A stretch of 6,351 nt of DNA, taken from assembly GCA_023415035.1 (NCBI GenBank), contig JAEZLX010000062.1:1-6351 (forward strand). Direction: 5' to 3'. Source of the DNA: Pseudomonadota bacterium. GTDB taxonomy: Bacteria; Pseudomonadota; Gammaproteobacteria; Burkholderiales; Burkholderiaceae_C. A program made the position numbers and the translations under genes. This document shows positions 1 through 6,235 of the stretch, piece after piece. The notes beneath the pieces were generated by a model that searched no databases, was not told the origin of the DNA, and saw nothing but the letters and a program-made list of their open reading frames with translations. Numbering within the stretch: position 1 is the stretch's first letter; every line of letters begins with the position of its first letter.

Positions 1-1406
1 GCATCGCGGCAGCCAGGATCCTTCAGCATGGCGCGGCGCACGTCCATGCACATCATGTTGGCTGTGCCTTCCCAGACGCTGTTCAGCGGCGCTTCGCGGT
101 ACAGGCGGGCCATTGGTCCATCTTCCACAAAGCCGTTGCCTCCGTGGCATTGCAACGCCTCGTTGGCAACTGCCACCGCACGCGAGCAGTTGAAGTATTT
201 GGCCATCGGCGTTGTGATGCGGGCAAACGCCTTTTCCCTGGCGTCGGTTTCGATGTGGTCGGTTGCCCTGGCAACGCGCAAGGCCAGCAAGGTGGACGCC
301 TCGACTTCAACCGCCATGTCGGCCAGAACGTTCGCCATCATCGGACGCCTGGCCAGGCTGGAGCCAAATCCGCCGCGTGTGGTGGTGTGATTCAGCGTGA
401 GGGTCAGCATTTGCCGCATGAGACCAGCCGAGCCAACGGCAAAGTCCAGGCGAGTCAGGTGTGCATGCGAGAGGATTTCGCGCAAGCCCTTGCCTTCTTC
501 TCCGACCCGAATGGCCAGCGTGCCGGCGTACTCGACTTCACTGGAGGCGTTGGACTTGTTGCCAGCCTTGTCCTTGAGACGCTGCAGGAAAAAGTGGTTG
601 TGGCTGCCGTCCGGCAAGGTACGCGGCAGGAAGAAGCAAGTGACTTCGCCATTGACCTTGGCCAGTGTGAAGAACCCATCCGACTGGGGGACCGAGCAAA
701 ACCATTTGTGGCCTGTCAGCTCGTACCAATGTGCCACCGCTCCATGGTAATCGGCCGAATGTGAATACACCGCAGTGGTCTGGGTCTCCCGAAGGTCCGA
801 GCCACCCTGTTTCTCGGTCATGGCGTAGCCCACGACGACCGAGGGCTTGTCCGCGACCTCGCGGCGGCTGAATTCATAGACTGTGCCCAATGACTTTTCC
901 GCCCAGATCTTCAGGGCAGGCTCACGCATGAAGCCAGCGTGCGCGGCATAAGCCATACCCGTTGGGCAGCCCGTTCCTTGCTCTACCTGATTCCAGAGGT
1001 AGGACAGAACGGCTCGCGCAAAGTGGGGATGCTTTTCCTTCGCGGTCCATGCCAGTGTTGGGACTTCATGCTTCCAGGCCAACGACATCAACTGGTGCCA
1101 GGAAGGATGCAGGTCCACCCAGTCGACCCGGTTTCCGTATCGGTCGTGCGTTTTCAGCTCCGGGATGAAGCGGTTTGCCTGACGCGCGAGTTCCTGCACT
1201 TCTTCACTGCCAGCCAGTTGCCCGATGGCAGATGCCTTGGCTGCGGCCCAGGGGGCTTCGCGCTCGATCGCGGCTTTCAGAACGGCATCACCCTCGAACG
1301 CATTGAAGCCAAACGGAAAGTCCGCCTGGTTCCTGACGACATGTGTCGAGAAGCGGTCTGGCTGCTTTGCAGGGGCAGTGGCCTGTGCGGGAAGGGGGGC
1401 GTTCAC
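1..1406 (-). CDS. AidB-like acyl-CoA dehydrogenase, 3' end outside window
   Basis: FAD-dependent acyl-CoA dehydrogenase of the AidB branch. E. coli AidB has weak isovaleryl-CoA dehydrogenase activity and binds DNA in the alkylation response; most relatives are presumed to oxidise acyl-CoAs in the cytoplasm. Visible here are 468 residues. An AidB-type N-terminal domain covers about residues 30-180. The flavin-site motif YAMTEKQGGSD is at 194-204. A middle beta domain follows at about 205-300. The C-terminal helical domain includes QCHGGNGFVEDGP (419-431) and VWEGTAN (444-450). Glu446 in VWEG matches the catalytic-base position of AidB. E. coli AidB has 541 residues, so roughly 80 C-terminal residues lie beyond position 1. 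That missing part is where AidB carries its DNA-contacting region, so DNA binding cannot be judged. Start: GTG at 1406, preceded by AGGAGA at 1417-1412 with a 5-base gap; no good ATG lies nearby. The GTG overlaps the TetR stop, so the two genes are co-transcribed. Family call is firm; substrate is unknown. Confidence 0.93.
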   Translation of the reverse strand, partial: MNAPLPAQATAPAKQPDRFSTHVVRNQADFPFGFNAFEGDAVLKAAIEREAPWAAAKASAIGQLAGSEEVQELARQANRFIPELKTHDRYGNRVDWVDLHPSWHQLMSLAWKHEVPTLAWTAKEKHPHFARAVLSYLWNQVEQGTGCPTGMAYAAHAGFMREPALKIWAEKSLGTVYEFSRREVADKPSVVVGYAMTEKQGGSDLRETQTTAVYSHSADYHGAVAHWYELTGHKWFCSVPQSDGFFTLAKVNGEVTCFFLPRTLPDGSHNHFFLQRLKDKAGNKSNASSEVEYAGTLAIRVGEEGKGLREILSHAHLTRLDFAVGSAGLMRQMLTLTLNHTTTRGGFGSSLARRPMMANVLADMAVEVEASTLLALRVARATDHIETDAREKAFARITTPMAKYFNCSRAVAVANEALQCHGGNGFVEDGPMARLYREAPLNSVWEGTANMMCMDVRRAMLKDPGCRD

Positions 1407-1417
1407 TGTTGTCTCCT
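1403..1417 (-). promoter_or_regulatory. Coupled stop/start and internal ribosome binding site
   Basis: Reading the minus strand, AGGAGA (1417-1412) lies 5 bases before the GTG start at 1406 of the dehydrogenase. The same bases encode Arg-Arg near the TetR C-terminus (TRRQQ). The sequence GTGA (1406-1403) holds both the GTG start and the TGA stop. This arrangement favours translational coupling, so both proteins would be made from one message. Confidence 0.85.
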
Positions 1418-2080
1418 GGTCTTGTGGTGGATGAGGGTGACCTTGCCATGAGGCAGCACGGTGGCGCAGCAGACATCGGCGATCTGGCTGGCCAGGCTGT
1501 GCACCGCCTCCAGCCCGTGATGCCCTGCAACATCAAAGTCCGCATTGAGCGGCGACAGCGGGCCGATCAGGCTTTCCATGAAGCCACCCACGATGACGGT
1601 GGCCGCAATCGTGGGATCGATGTCCGTTCGGAAGTCGCCCCGTTCCTGCCCAGCTTTGACGATCCGCATGATCTGCTTGCTGACGGCGTGGCGATACAAC
1701 AGCCGGGCCTCATCCAGCTCCTTGTCACAAGGCTCCGCGATCAAGGCGTAGGCCAGTCGGCGGTTGCGCATGGCACGCTCGACAAAGGTGGACACCGCGA
1801 CGTGAAGGTTCTGCTGGGGTGCATCCTCACTGTCCGCGATGGCCTGAAGCACGTCCACTTCCCGTTGGGAGACGATGGAGAGCACTTCAACGAACAGGTC
1901 GGCCTTGGACGGGAAGTAGCGATAAACCGAGCCGGTGGCAACGCCTGCGGAAGAAGCGACGTGGCTGATCTGTGCCTCGCTCCATCCGCCTTCGGAGACC
2001 AGCCGCCGGGCAGCCGCGAGTATCAAAGCGCGCTTGTCGGCCAGGCGGGCCTCGATTTGCTCGGTTTTGCGGTACGCCAT
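1403..2080 (-). CDS. TetR/AcrR-family transcriptional repressor
   Basis: One-component regulator of 225 residues, a normal TetR length. The N-terminal DNA-binding domain spans about residues 14-62. Its recognition part reads VASSAGVATGSVYRYFPSKA (41-60), the classic TetR signature around the recognition helix. The remainder (about 70-210) is a helical ligand-binding and dimerisation domain, too variable to name a ligand. The gene sits directly upstream of an AidB-like acyl-CoA dehydrogenase with a 4-base stop/start overlap (GTGA), so it most likely controls that operon and itself. TetR regulators paired with acyl-CoA dehydrogenases often respond to acyl-CoAs; that is inference here. The start ATG at 2080 fits the domain (14 residues before the first helix), but the bases just upstream are pyrimidine-rich and no Shine-Dalgarno sequence is evident, so translation may be weak. 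The twin palindrome at 2088-2124 lies immediately upstream. Confidence 0.95.
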   Translation of the reverse strand: MAYRKTEQIEARLADKRALILAAARRLVSEGGWSEAQISHVASSAGVATGSVYRYFPSKADLFVEVLSIVSQREVDVLQAIADSEDAPQQNLHVAVSTFVERAMRNRRLAYALIAEPCDKELDEARLLYRHAVSKQIMRIVKAGQERGDFRTDIDPTIAATVIVGGFMESLIGPLSPLNADFDVAGHHGLEAVHSLASQIADVCCATVLPHGKVTLIHHKTRRQQ

Positions 2081-2087
2081 GAAGAAG

Positions 2088-2124
2088 TGAACCAGGATTC
2101 ATTGATAGTGTGAATCCTAGTTCA
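2088..2124. promoter_or_regulatory. Twin palindromic operator upstream of the TetR gene
   Basis: Two 14-base boxes, TGAACCAGGATTCA (2088-2101) and TGAATCCTAGTTCA (2111-2124), are separated by 9 bases. They are inverted copies of each other, identical at 13 of 14 positions. Each box is itself an imperfect palindrome of the form TGAAnCnnGnTTCA. Box centres are 23 bases apart, about two helical turns. The right-hand edge of the pair is 44 bases upstream of the TetR ATG and the left-hand edge is 8 bases upstream. This suits binding of two TetR dimers blocking the promoter. A weak promoter candidate on the minus strand, TTGCTG (2142-2137), 17 bases, TAGGAT (2119-2114), would place its -10 element inside the upstream box. 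The repeat is directly visible; the binding protein is inferred from position and family habit. Confidence 0.75.
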
Positions 2125-2299
2125 TATTTTTCGTGACAGCAAGTCAGAACACGTCAGCGGAGGTCGAAAGCCGGGGCGGAATACTTTTGACAAGAAATGG
2201 GGAAGACCGGGGTGGGCTGACGGCATCCCCCGAGATATCCGTACTTGGCCGGTTCGCCGCTTGCCGTGAAGCCAGCTGCTTCAGGTGCGGTGCATGAGC
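2125..2299. other. Intergenic stretch without a supported gene
   Basis: This is the left part of the 485-base gap between the catalase stop and the TetR start (2081-2565). Open frames exist on the minus strand, but those crossing the terminator at 2300-2328 are unlikely to be translated, and none has a convincing ribosome binding site or a recognisable product. A small hairpin (GAAGC, loop CAGCT, GCTTC) lies at 2268-2282. Nothing else stands out. Confidence 0.5.
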
Positions 2300-2328
2300 A
2301 AAAAAAGAAAACCCAGCCGAAGCTGGGT
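2300..2328 (-). terminator. Rho-independent terminator with UUCG loop
   Basis: On the minus strand, ACCCAGC (2328-2322), loop TTCG (2321-2318) and GCTGGGT (2317-2311) are followed by a T-rich run, TTTCTTTTTTT (2310-2300). The C(UUCG)G tetraloop closing a 7-bp GC-rich stem is extra stable, and the U tract is on the correct side for leftward transcription. It lies 237 bases past the catalase stop. It either ends a long catalase 3' untranslated region or ends a separate short transcript starting near 2396. It also insulates the TetR operon from the catalase gene. Confidence 0.9.
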
Positions 2329-2396
2329 GGAACACCACAAGGGTGCCGGCCCAGGGAGGTACGGCCGGGTGCTTTGCGGGGCACAACTGGATGTTA
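2300..2396 (-). ncRNA. Possible small RNA or catalase 3' UTR segment
   Basis: If transcription starts near 2396, the RNA would contain a short GTGC/GCAC stem (2384-2370), a CCGGCC/GGCCGG stem (2367-2345 region, loop about 11 bases) and the UUCG terminator hairpin with a U-rich tail. That resembles many bacterial small regulatory RNAs. The alternative is that this is simply the end of the catalase message, possibly processed. No known RNA family is recognised and no credible reading frame fits inside. This is a candidate only. Confidence 0.25.
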
Positions 2397-2454
2397 CTGT
2401 TTGTAATAGTTGGTGTACTTAGGGGTTCTACGTAGATTGTTTCGTGGATACGAA
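2394..2454 (-). promoter_or_regulatory. AT-rich palindrome cluster, possible regulated promoter
   Basis: An AT-rich island within GC-rich surroundings carries three small symmetric elements: TTAC, 5 bases, GTAA (2394-2406); the perfect 10-base palindrome TCTACGTAGA (2427-2436); and TTCGT, 4 bases, ACGAA (2441-2454). On the minus strand, TATTAC (2408-2403) could be a -10 element. The matching -35 position (2431-2426, GTAGAA) is poor but is overlapped by the TCTACGTAGA palindrome, as expected for an activator-dependent promoter. A start near 2396 and the terminator at 2300 would give an RNA of about 95-100 bases. The symmetry is seen directly; promoter activity is inferred. Confidence 0.4.
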
Positions 2455-2565
2455 TTTTCTCACCATGATCGAGGCACGGGCGGTTCCTGGCCTCCGTTGA
2501 CCAAGGGTGCTTCCTTGAGCCTCTTTACCTTCCCGGGTACGGGCCGACGCTTGCAGTTTCCCGGG

Positions 2566-4968
2566 TCAGATGCGCGGCGGATCGCTTTCGCGTTCGGGAT
2601 GACGGTGTCGCGCCAACGCGGAAACGAAGGCCTGAGTCGCGCGCTTGTCGGCGTGCTCACAGATAATCAGTCCGGGATCTTCTCCGTCCAAAGGAATGCC
2701 AGCCTTCTCGATCAGCGCACGCCCCGCTCCCACCACAAGCATCGTCTTGCCATGACGGTACTGATCGCGCAGGAATTCCAGTGCAAGACCGTTGCCTGCG
2801 AGCAGCGTGACGGCCTCTTCGCCGTCAGGGATCACGACGGCATCGAACAGGGCGGATGGATGGTTTTCGAGCGAGGCATCCGCATCGAGGGCGCTGCCGT
2901 CATCGGCGGCTATTACCCCGATGCGCGGCCCAACCAGGCGGGCCACCGCTCCTGCGGCCATCAGCGCGTCAGCCACCGTGATGACGGATTGGGCTTGCAC
3001 GCCCGCGTCGGCCAGGATAGCGACCTTGCGCGTGGCAATGCCGCCGTCCCCCGGGCGTGCCAGCAGCGACAGCGACGGCGAGTGGGTGACTTCGGGCGCG
3101 CTGGCGTTCTCGAGGGCGCGTGGCATCGGTTCCGGCAACTTCAGACCCAGGCCGGCGGCCACGGCCTTCGCGAGATCGTCGGACACGTTGCGCAACATGG
3201 CAAGCGTCCGCACTCGGATGGCGGGCACCGTGACCTTGCTCAGCTCGAACCGGAACGCATCCGCGATGTGCTTCTTCTCGTGCGGCGCCTGGCTTTCGTA
3301 GAAGAGGGCAGCCTGCTGATAGTGCTCGGCAAACTTTTCCGGTTTGCCCCGCAGTTCTTGCGTCTGCACCGTTTCCGGAAAGGCCATGAAGCCTGCCGTG
3401 CCGGCCTGGAACGGGCAGCCGCCAGCGAGCGAGTTGGGCTCATAGGCCACACGGCCCCGATGGATGGCCTGTCGGTGCATGCCCTCGCGCTGGTGGTTGT
3501 GCACCGGCGCCAGCGGCGCGTTGATCGGAATCTCGTGGAAGTTGGGGCCACCCAGGCGGCTCAGCTGGGTGTCCACATAGGAGTGGATGCGGCCGGCCAG
3601 CAGCGGGTCATTGGTGAAATCGATGCCGGGCACCACATGCGCGGCGCAGAAGGCGACCTGCTCGGTCTCGGCGAAGAAGTTGTCGGGATTGCGGTCCAGC
3701 ACCATGCGGCCGATGGGCGTCACGGGCACCAGCTCCTCGGGAATGAGCTTGGTCGGGTCCAGCACATCGAAACTGAACTGCTCGGCCTGCTCTTCGGTGA
3801 ACACCTGCACACCAAGCTCCCACTCGGGGTATTGTCCCGCCTCGATCGCCTCCCAGAGATCGCGGCGGTGGTAGTCCGGGTCGGCGCCGGAGATCTTGAC
3901 CGCCTCTTCCCAGACGTGGGAGTGGGTGCCCAGTTTCGGGTTCCAGTGGAACTTGACCAGGTGTGATTCACCCTCGGCGTTGACGAAGCGGAAGGTGTGA
4001 ACGCCGAAGCCCTGCATCATGCGGTAGCTGCGCGGAATGCCCCGGTCGGACATCACCCACATGAGCATGTGGGTGGACTCGGGCATCAAGGAAACGAAAT
4101 CCCAGAACGTGTCGTGCGCGCTGGCAGCCTGAGGCATGCCATGGTGCGGCTCCGGCTTGACCGCATGCACCAGGTCCGGGAACTTCATCGCGTCCTGGAT
4201 GAAGAACACAGGGATATTGTTGCCGACCAGATCCCAGTTGCCCTGGTCGGTATAGAACTTCACCGCAAAGCCTCGCGCGTCGCGAGCCGTGTCCTTCGAG
4301 CCGCGTTCGCCCGCGACGGTGGAAAAGCGCACGAACACGGGTGTGCGTTTGCCCGCTTCGGCAAAAAGGGCGGCGCATGTGAGTTCCGGGATGCCTTCGT
4401 AACATTCGAAGAAGCCATGTGCCGCCGATCCGCGCGCGTGCACGATGCGCTCGGGGATGCGCTCATGGTCGAAATGGGTCAGCTTCTCACGCAGGATGAA
4501 GTCCTTGAGCAGGGCAGGGCCTCGCAGTCCCGCCTTGAGCGAGTGCTGGTTGTCGGCCACAGGTACGCCCTGGTTGGTCGTCAGGATCTGACCGCCCGAG
4601 TCGGCACGCACACGAGGCAGCTCGCCTGTCGCGGCGTTCACCCCCTCGCGTGCCTTGGTGCCGGTCTTGCCGGAGCTGTTGGCCTCGGACAGGGTGCTGG
4701 CGCCCACGGACGGGTCTGCGGGCTTCACCGTGGCCCCAGCGAACGGGCAGGCAGCCGCCTCACCATATTCGCCAGCCTTGTTGGCGTTATAGGGAAACGC
4801 CGCCGTGGTATCGCCAGTGGCCTTCGCCTGCTTCAATGCGGGCTTTCGCGCATTGTCGGGCGGCGCTGCATTGGGAGCGCTGTCGGTGTTCAGGTAGGCG
4901 GATTCCAGTGCACGGGGTGTATTGCCGGATACGGCGGGCGATTTCCTGTTCCTGTTGCGCGAAGCCAT
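2566..4968 (-). CDS. katE: Large-subunit (clade II) monofunctional catalase, HPII/KatE type
   Basis: Heme catalase converting hydrogen peroxide to water and oxygen in the cytoplasm, normally as a tetramer. It has 800 residues against 753 in E. coli HPII. Active-site residues align by spacing: distal His177 (in ERIVHARG), Ser216 (RFSTV), Asn250 (DLVGNNIP) and heme-ligand Tyr464 (SYVDTQ), with Arg460 one turn before. Residues 1-130 are polar and low in complexity. The catalase core spans about 135-525, an alpha-helical segment about 530-610, and a DJ-1/PfpI-like domain about 645-790 that lacks a nucleophile cysteine at the usual elbow (VVGAGR, 745-750). Position 441 is Cys where HPII has His392, the residue cross-linked to the heme tyrosine. 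Start: ATG at 4968, with GAAGGAG (4981-4975) 6 bases upstream. An in-frame ATG at 4983 has only a weak site, and the longer open frame to 5163 has no support. It stands alone between two terminators. Family and clade are firm; the symbol katE is by similarity. Confidence 0.97.
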   Translation of the reverse strand: MASRNRNRKSPAVSGNTPRALESAYLNTDSAPNAAPPDNARKPALKQAKATGDTTAAFPYNANKAGEYGEAAACPFAGATVKPADPSVGASTLSEANSSGKTGTKAREGVNAATGELPRVRADSGGQILTTNQGVPVADNQHSLKAGLRGPALLKDFILREKLTHFDHERIPERIVHARGSAAHGFFECYEGIPELTCAALFAEAGKRTPVFVRFSTVAGERGSKDTARDARGFAVKFYTDQGNWDLVGNNIPVFFIQDAMKFPDLVHAVKPEPHHGMPQAASAHDTFWDFVSLMPESTHMLMWVMSDRGIPRSYRMMQGFGVHTFRFVNAEGESHLVKFHWNPKLGTHSHVWEEAVKISGADPDYHRRDLWEAIEAGQYPEWELGVQVFTEEQAEQFSFDVLDPTKLIPEELVPVTPIGRMVLDRNPDNFFAETEQVAFCAAHVVPGIDFTNDPLLAGRIHSYVDTQLSRLGGPNFHEIPINAPLAPVHNHQREGMHRQAIHRGRVAYEPNSLAGGCPFQAGTAGFMAFPETVQTQELRGKPEKFAEHYQQAALFYESQAPHEKKHIADAFRFELSKVTVPAIRVRTLAMLRNVSDDLAKAVAAGLGLKLPEPMPRALENASAPEVTHSPSLSLLARPGDGGIATRKVAILADAGVQAQSVITVADALMAAGAVARLVGPRIGVIAADDGSALDADASLENHPSALFDAVVIPDGEEAVTLLAGNGLALEFLRDQYRHGKTMLVVGAGRALIEKAGIPLDGEDPGLIICEHADKRATQAFVSALARHRHPERESDPPRI

Positions 4969-5256
4969 CAGCGTCTCCTTCATGTGGTTGGCGCTCCGGA
5001 AGGAGCAGCGAGCGGCCGCTACCGTGCAGCGAACGCAGATCCAAAACGCTGTCTGCCTCGGACCCTGACCCATTGTGGAAAGCGCAGTGCCAGATGTCGG
5101 TCGGCCGGCACCCGTCTGGCTTGTAGGAGACGTCTGATCACCAGGCAGCGCGAGGTACGGCAAGAGCTGCCGGCTGGCTTCAGGAAGTTTGGCGACGAAG
5201 CGCTTCAGGACTTTTCATGGATAGAGTCCTTACCCATCCTTGTGGCAATCAATAAC
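4969..5256. other. Upstream region of the catalase gene, no promoter recognised
   Basis: A 288-base gap lies between the terminator at 5257 and the catalase ATG. It must hold the catalase promoter, but no good sigma-70 or RpoS-type match was found by eye. Visible elements are the 10-base palindromes GAAGCGCTTC (5197-5206) and AGCGGCCGCT (5011-5020), a small hairpin CGGCA/TGCCG (5158-5172), and a direct repeat GCTTCAGGA at 5177-5185 and 5202-5210, 25 bases apart. A longer in-frame extension of the catalase to 5163 exists, but its composition and lack of a ribosome site argue against translation. No other gene is supported. Confidence 0.5.
4975..5006 (-). promoter_or_regulatory. Catalase leader: ribosome binding site and competing hairpins
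   Basis: On the minus strand GAAGGAG (4981-4975) is the Shine-Dalgarno sequence for the ATG at 4968. Upstream, CTCCTTC (5005-4999) is its exact 7-base complement, with a 17-base loop between, so the ribosome site could be covered. The same upstream bases can instead form a tight local hairpin, GCTCC, loop TTCC, GGAGC (5006-4993), which would leave the ribosome site free. The two structures exclude each other. The pairings are seen directly; any control role is inference. Confidence 0.4.
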
Positions 5257-5281
5257 AAAAAAGGCCCCGGAGGGCCTTTTT
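5257..5281. terminator. Hairpin terminator usable in both directions
   Basis: GGCCC (5263-5267), loop CGGA, GGGCC (5272-5276) is flanked by AAAAAA on the left and TTTTT on the right, so the A and T runs extend the stem. Either strand yields a GC stem followed by a U run; on the minus strand this is TTTTTTGTTATT. It lies 17 bases after the stop of the small proline-rich gene and ends leftward transcription from the glycan locus before the catalase gene. Confidence 0.9.
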
Positions 5282-5298
5282 CATGCGAGCGGGTGCGA

Positions 5299-5558
5299 TC
5301 AGGTCGGGCTGATCGGCGCAGGCTTGGTCGGCTTCGGCTTGGCCGGGGCCGTCGGAGCCGGGCTGGTCGGGGTCGGTTGGGTGGGGCCGGGCTGAGCGGC
5401 AGGAGGCGGGTTGCCGTCGCTCTTGTTTGCTTCATGAAAGGCGTAACTGCCAATGGCAAGAGCACCCACGAGGCCAATGGTGGCCTGACTGCCAGCGCCA
5501 GCACCGCCGGCAGCATTGGCGTTGGCCGTTTGGGTATTCAGTGCGCGGCAGTTGGCAT
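5299..5558 (-). pseudogene. Small Ala/Gly protein with Pro-rich tail, apparently frameshifted
   Basis: Family not recognised. The frame ending at TGA 5301-5299 encodes NTQTANANAAGGAGAGSQ, then a mildly hydrophobic stretch TIGLVGALAIGSYAF, then HEANKSDGN and a tail of about 35 residues built from Pro-Thr, Pro-Ala and Pro-Lys units ending PAPISPT. This looks like a small membrane-associated or exported protein with a rigid tail. The frame is open back to a TGA near 5629 but contains no ATG, GTG or TTG before the hydrophobic part. A well-placed ATG at 5558, with AAAGAGAG about 5 bases upstream, is in another frame and stops after six codons (TGA 5540-5538), directly overlapping the CTG of the main frame. 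A one-base change there would join them into about 86 codons. It lies 47 bases after the ligase stop and just before a terminator, as expected of the last gene of an operon. It could also be an intact gene with an unusual start, or chance coding; confidence is modest. Confidence 0.45.
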
Positions 5559-5605
5559 AAGTTCTCTCTTTGAGCCTGTCGTGTTGTTGCGGTGTTGAAT
5601 CTGCG

Positions 5606-6235
5606 CTAGATCTGACGTGGCGGTTTCAGGAAGATGCCCAGCAGAAAGCAGGCCATCATGGCGTTGGCCGGTATGTGAAACGGGTAGTCCACCCAGGCGT
5701 GCAGCGCCGTGGCCAGCAGGCCCAGGGCGGCGGCTTTTTGCAGCGCAGGCATGTCGCGGCCGCCGCGATCGGCCTGCGCCGGCGTGGCGAAACCCTGCCG
5801 CAGGCGCTGCGCCACCAGCCACATCAACGCAGCGGCCAGCAGCACAGCGGCCAGGCCCAGTTCCATGAGCAACTGCAGGTAGTCGTTGTGGGCCATGTCG
5901 ATCAGGTATCGACCCAGCTCCGGCGGTTGCCAGACGGCGTAGAGGTTCGCGTAGGTGCCAGGCCCGCTGCCCCAGGGCCACCAGGCCAGTGCTGCCTGCC
6001 AGGTGGTGTGGCGCATCAGCGCGCGGGTGGCGTCGTCGGCCAGCAGGCGGCCGGCCTCGAAGCGGGCCGCCCATTCCCAGCCGGCGGCCACCAGGGCCAG
6101 GCCCAGCAGGGCCGCCATGCCACTCAGCAGCCAGCGCCGGCGCAGCCCGCCTGCGGGGCTTTCGCGACCGCTGGGCTGCCCCAGCAGCCAAGGCAGGCCC
6201 AGCACCAGCACCAGCACGCCCGTGGCAATGCCGGT
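5606..6235 (-). pseudogene. O-antigen ligase/Wzy-type membrane protein, N-terminus lost
   Basis: C-terminal part of a polytopic inner-membrane protein of the Wzy_C family, which includes lipid A-core:O-antigen ligases (WaaL), O-antigen polymerases and pilin oligosaccharyltransferases (PglL). About 209 residues remain; complete members usually have 400-600 residues with ten or more membrane spans. Visible spans are VLVLVLGLPWLLG, WLLSGMAALLGLALVAAG, LGLAAVLLAAALMWLVA, ALGLLATALHAWV and NAMMACFLLGIFL. Between the second and third spans lies the periplasmic loop with the family signature: GSGPGTYANLY followed by AHNDYLQLLMELG, whose His corresponds to the conserved loop histidine of WaaL enzymes. 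The frame is intact to TAG (5608-5606), but upstream of about 6235 it switches to transposase sequence, so the N-terminal spans and substrate-handling part are missing here. It could be ligase, polymerase or PglL; the remaining part does not decide. Function is probably lost. Confidence 0.85.

Noticed and set aside
144..764. 206-residue plus-strand frame
   Set aside because: It is antisense to the clearly recognised acyl-CoA dehydrogenase.
1343..2113. 256-residue plus-strand frame
   Set aside because: It is antisense to the TetR gene, whose HTH signature is unmistakable on the minus strand.
2144..2386. Minus-strand frames of 76-80 residues in the gap after the catalase
   Set aside because: They start at TTG or GTG without a ribosome site and pass through the UUCG terminator.
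2410..3966. 518-residue open frame on the plus strand
   Set aside because: It lies opposite the catalase gene, reads as Arg/His/Gly-rich sequence with no recognisable domain, and is explained by GC-rich antisense coding.
4969..5163. 65-residue N-terminal extension of the catalase (start at 5163)
   Set aside because: The ATG at 4968 has a near-perfect ribosome site 6 bases upstream. The extension has unrelated composition and no supported start.
5205..5516. 103-residue minus-strand frame overlapping the proline-tailed gene
   Set aside because: It continues through the terminator hairpin and lacks a ribosome site. The neighbouring frame has the more protein-like composition and a stop just before the terminator.
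3997..5598. 533-residue open frame on the plus strand
   Set aside because: It is antisense to the catalase and the small proline-tailed gene and runs through the hairpin terminator at 5257-5281. It has no domain or ribosome site.
5538..6191. 217-residue minus-strand frame ending MPTAAH
   Set aside because: It is an out-of-frame shadow of the ligase gene (Arg/Gly/Pro-rich). Only its final ATG is relevant, as the likely start of the small gene.
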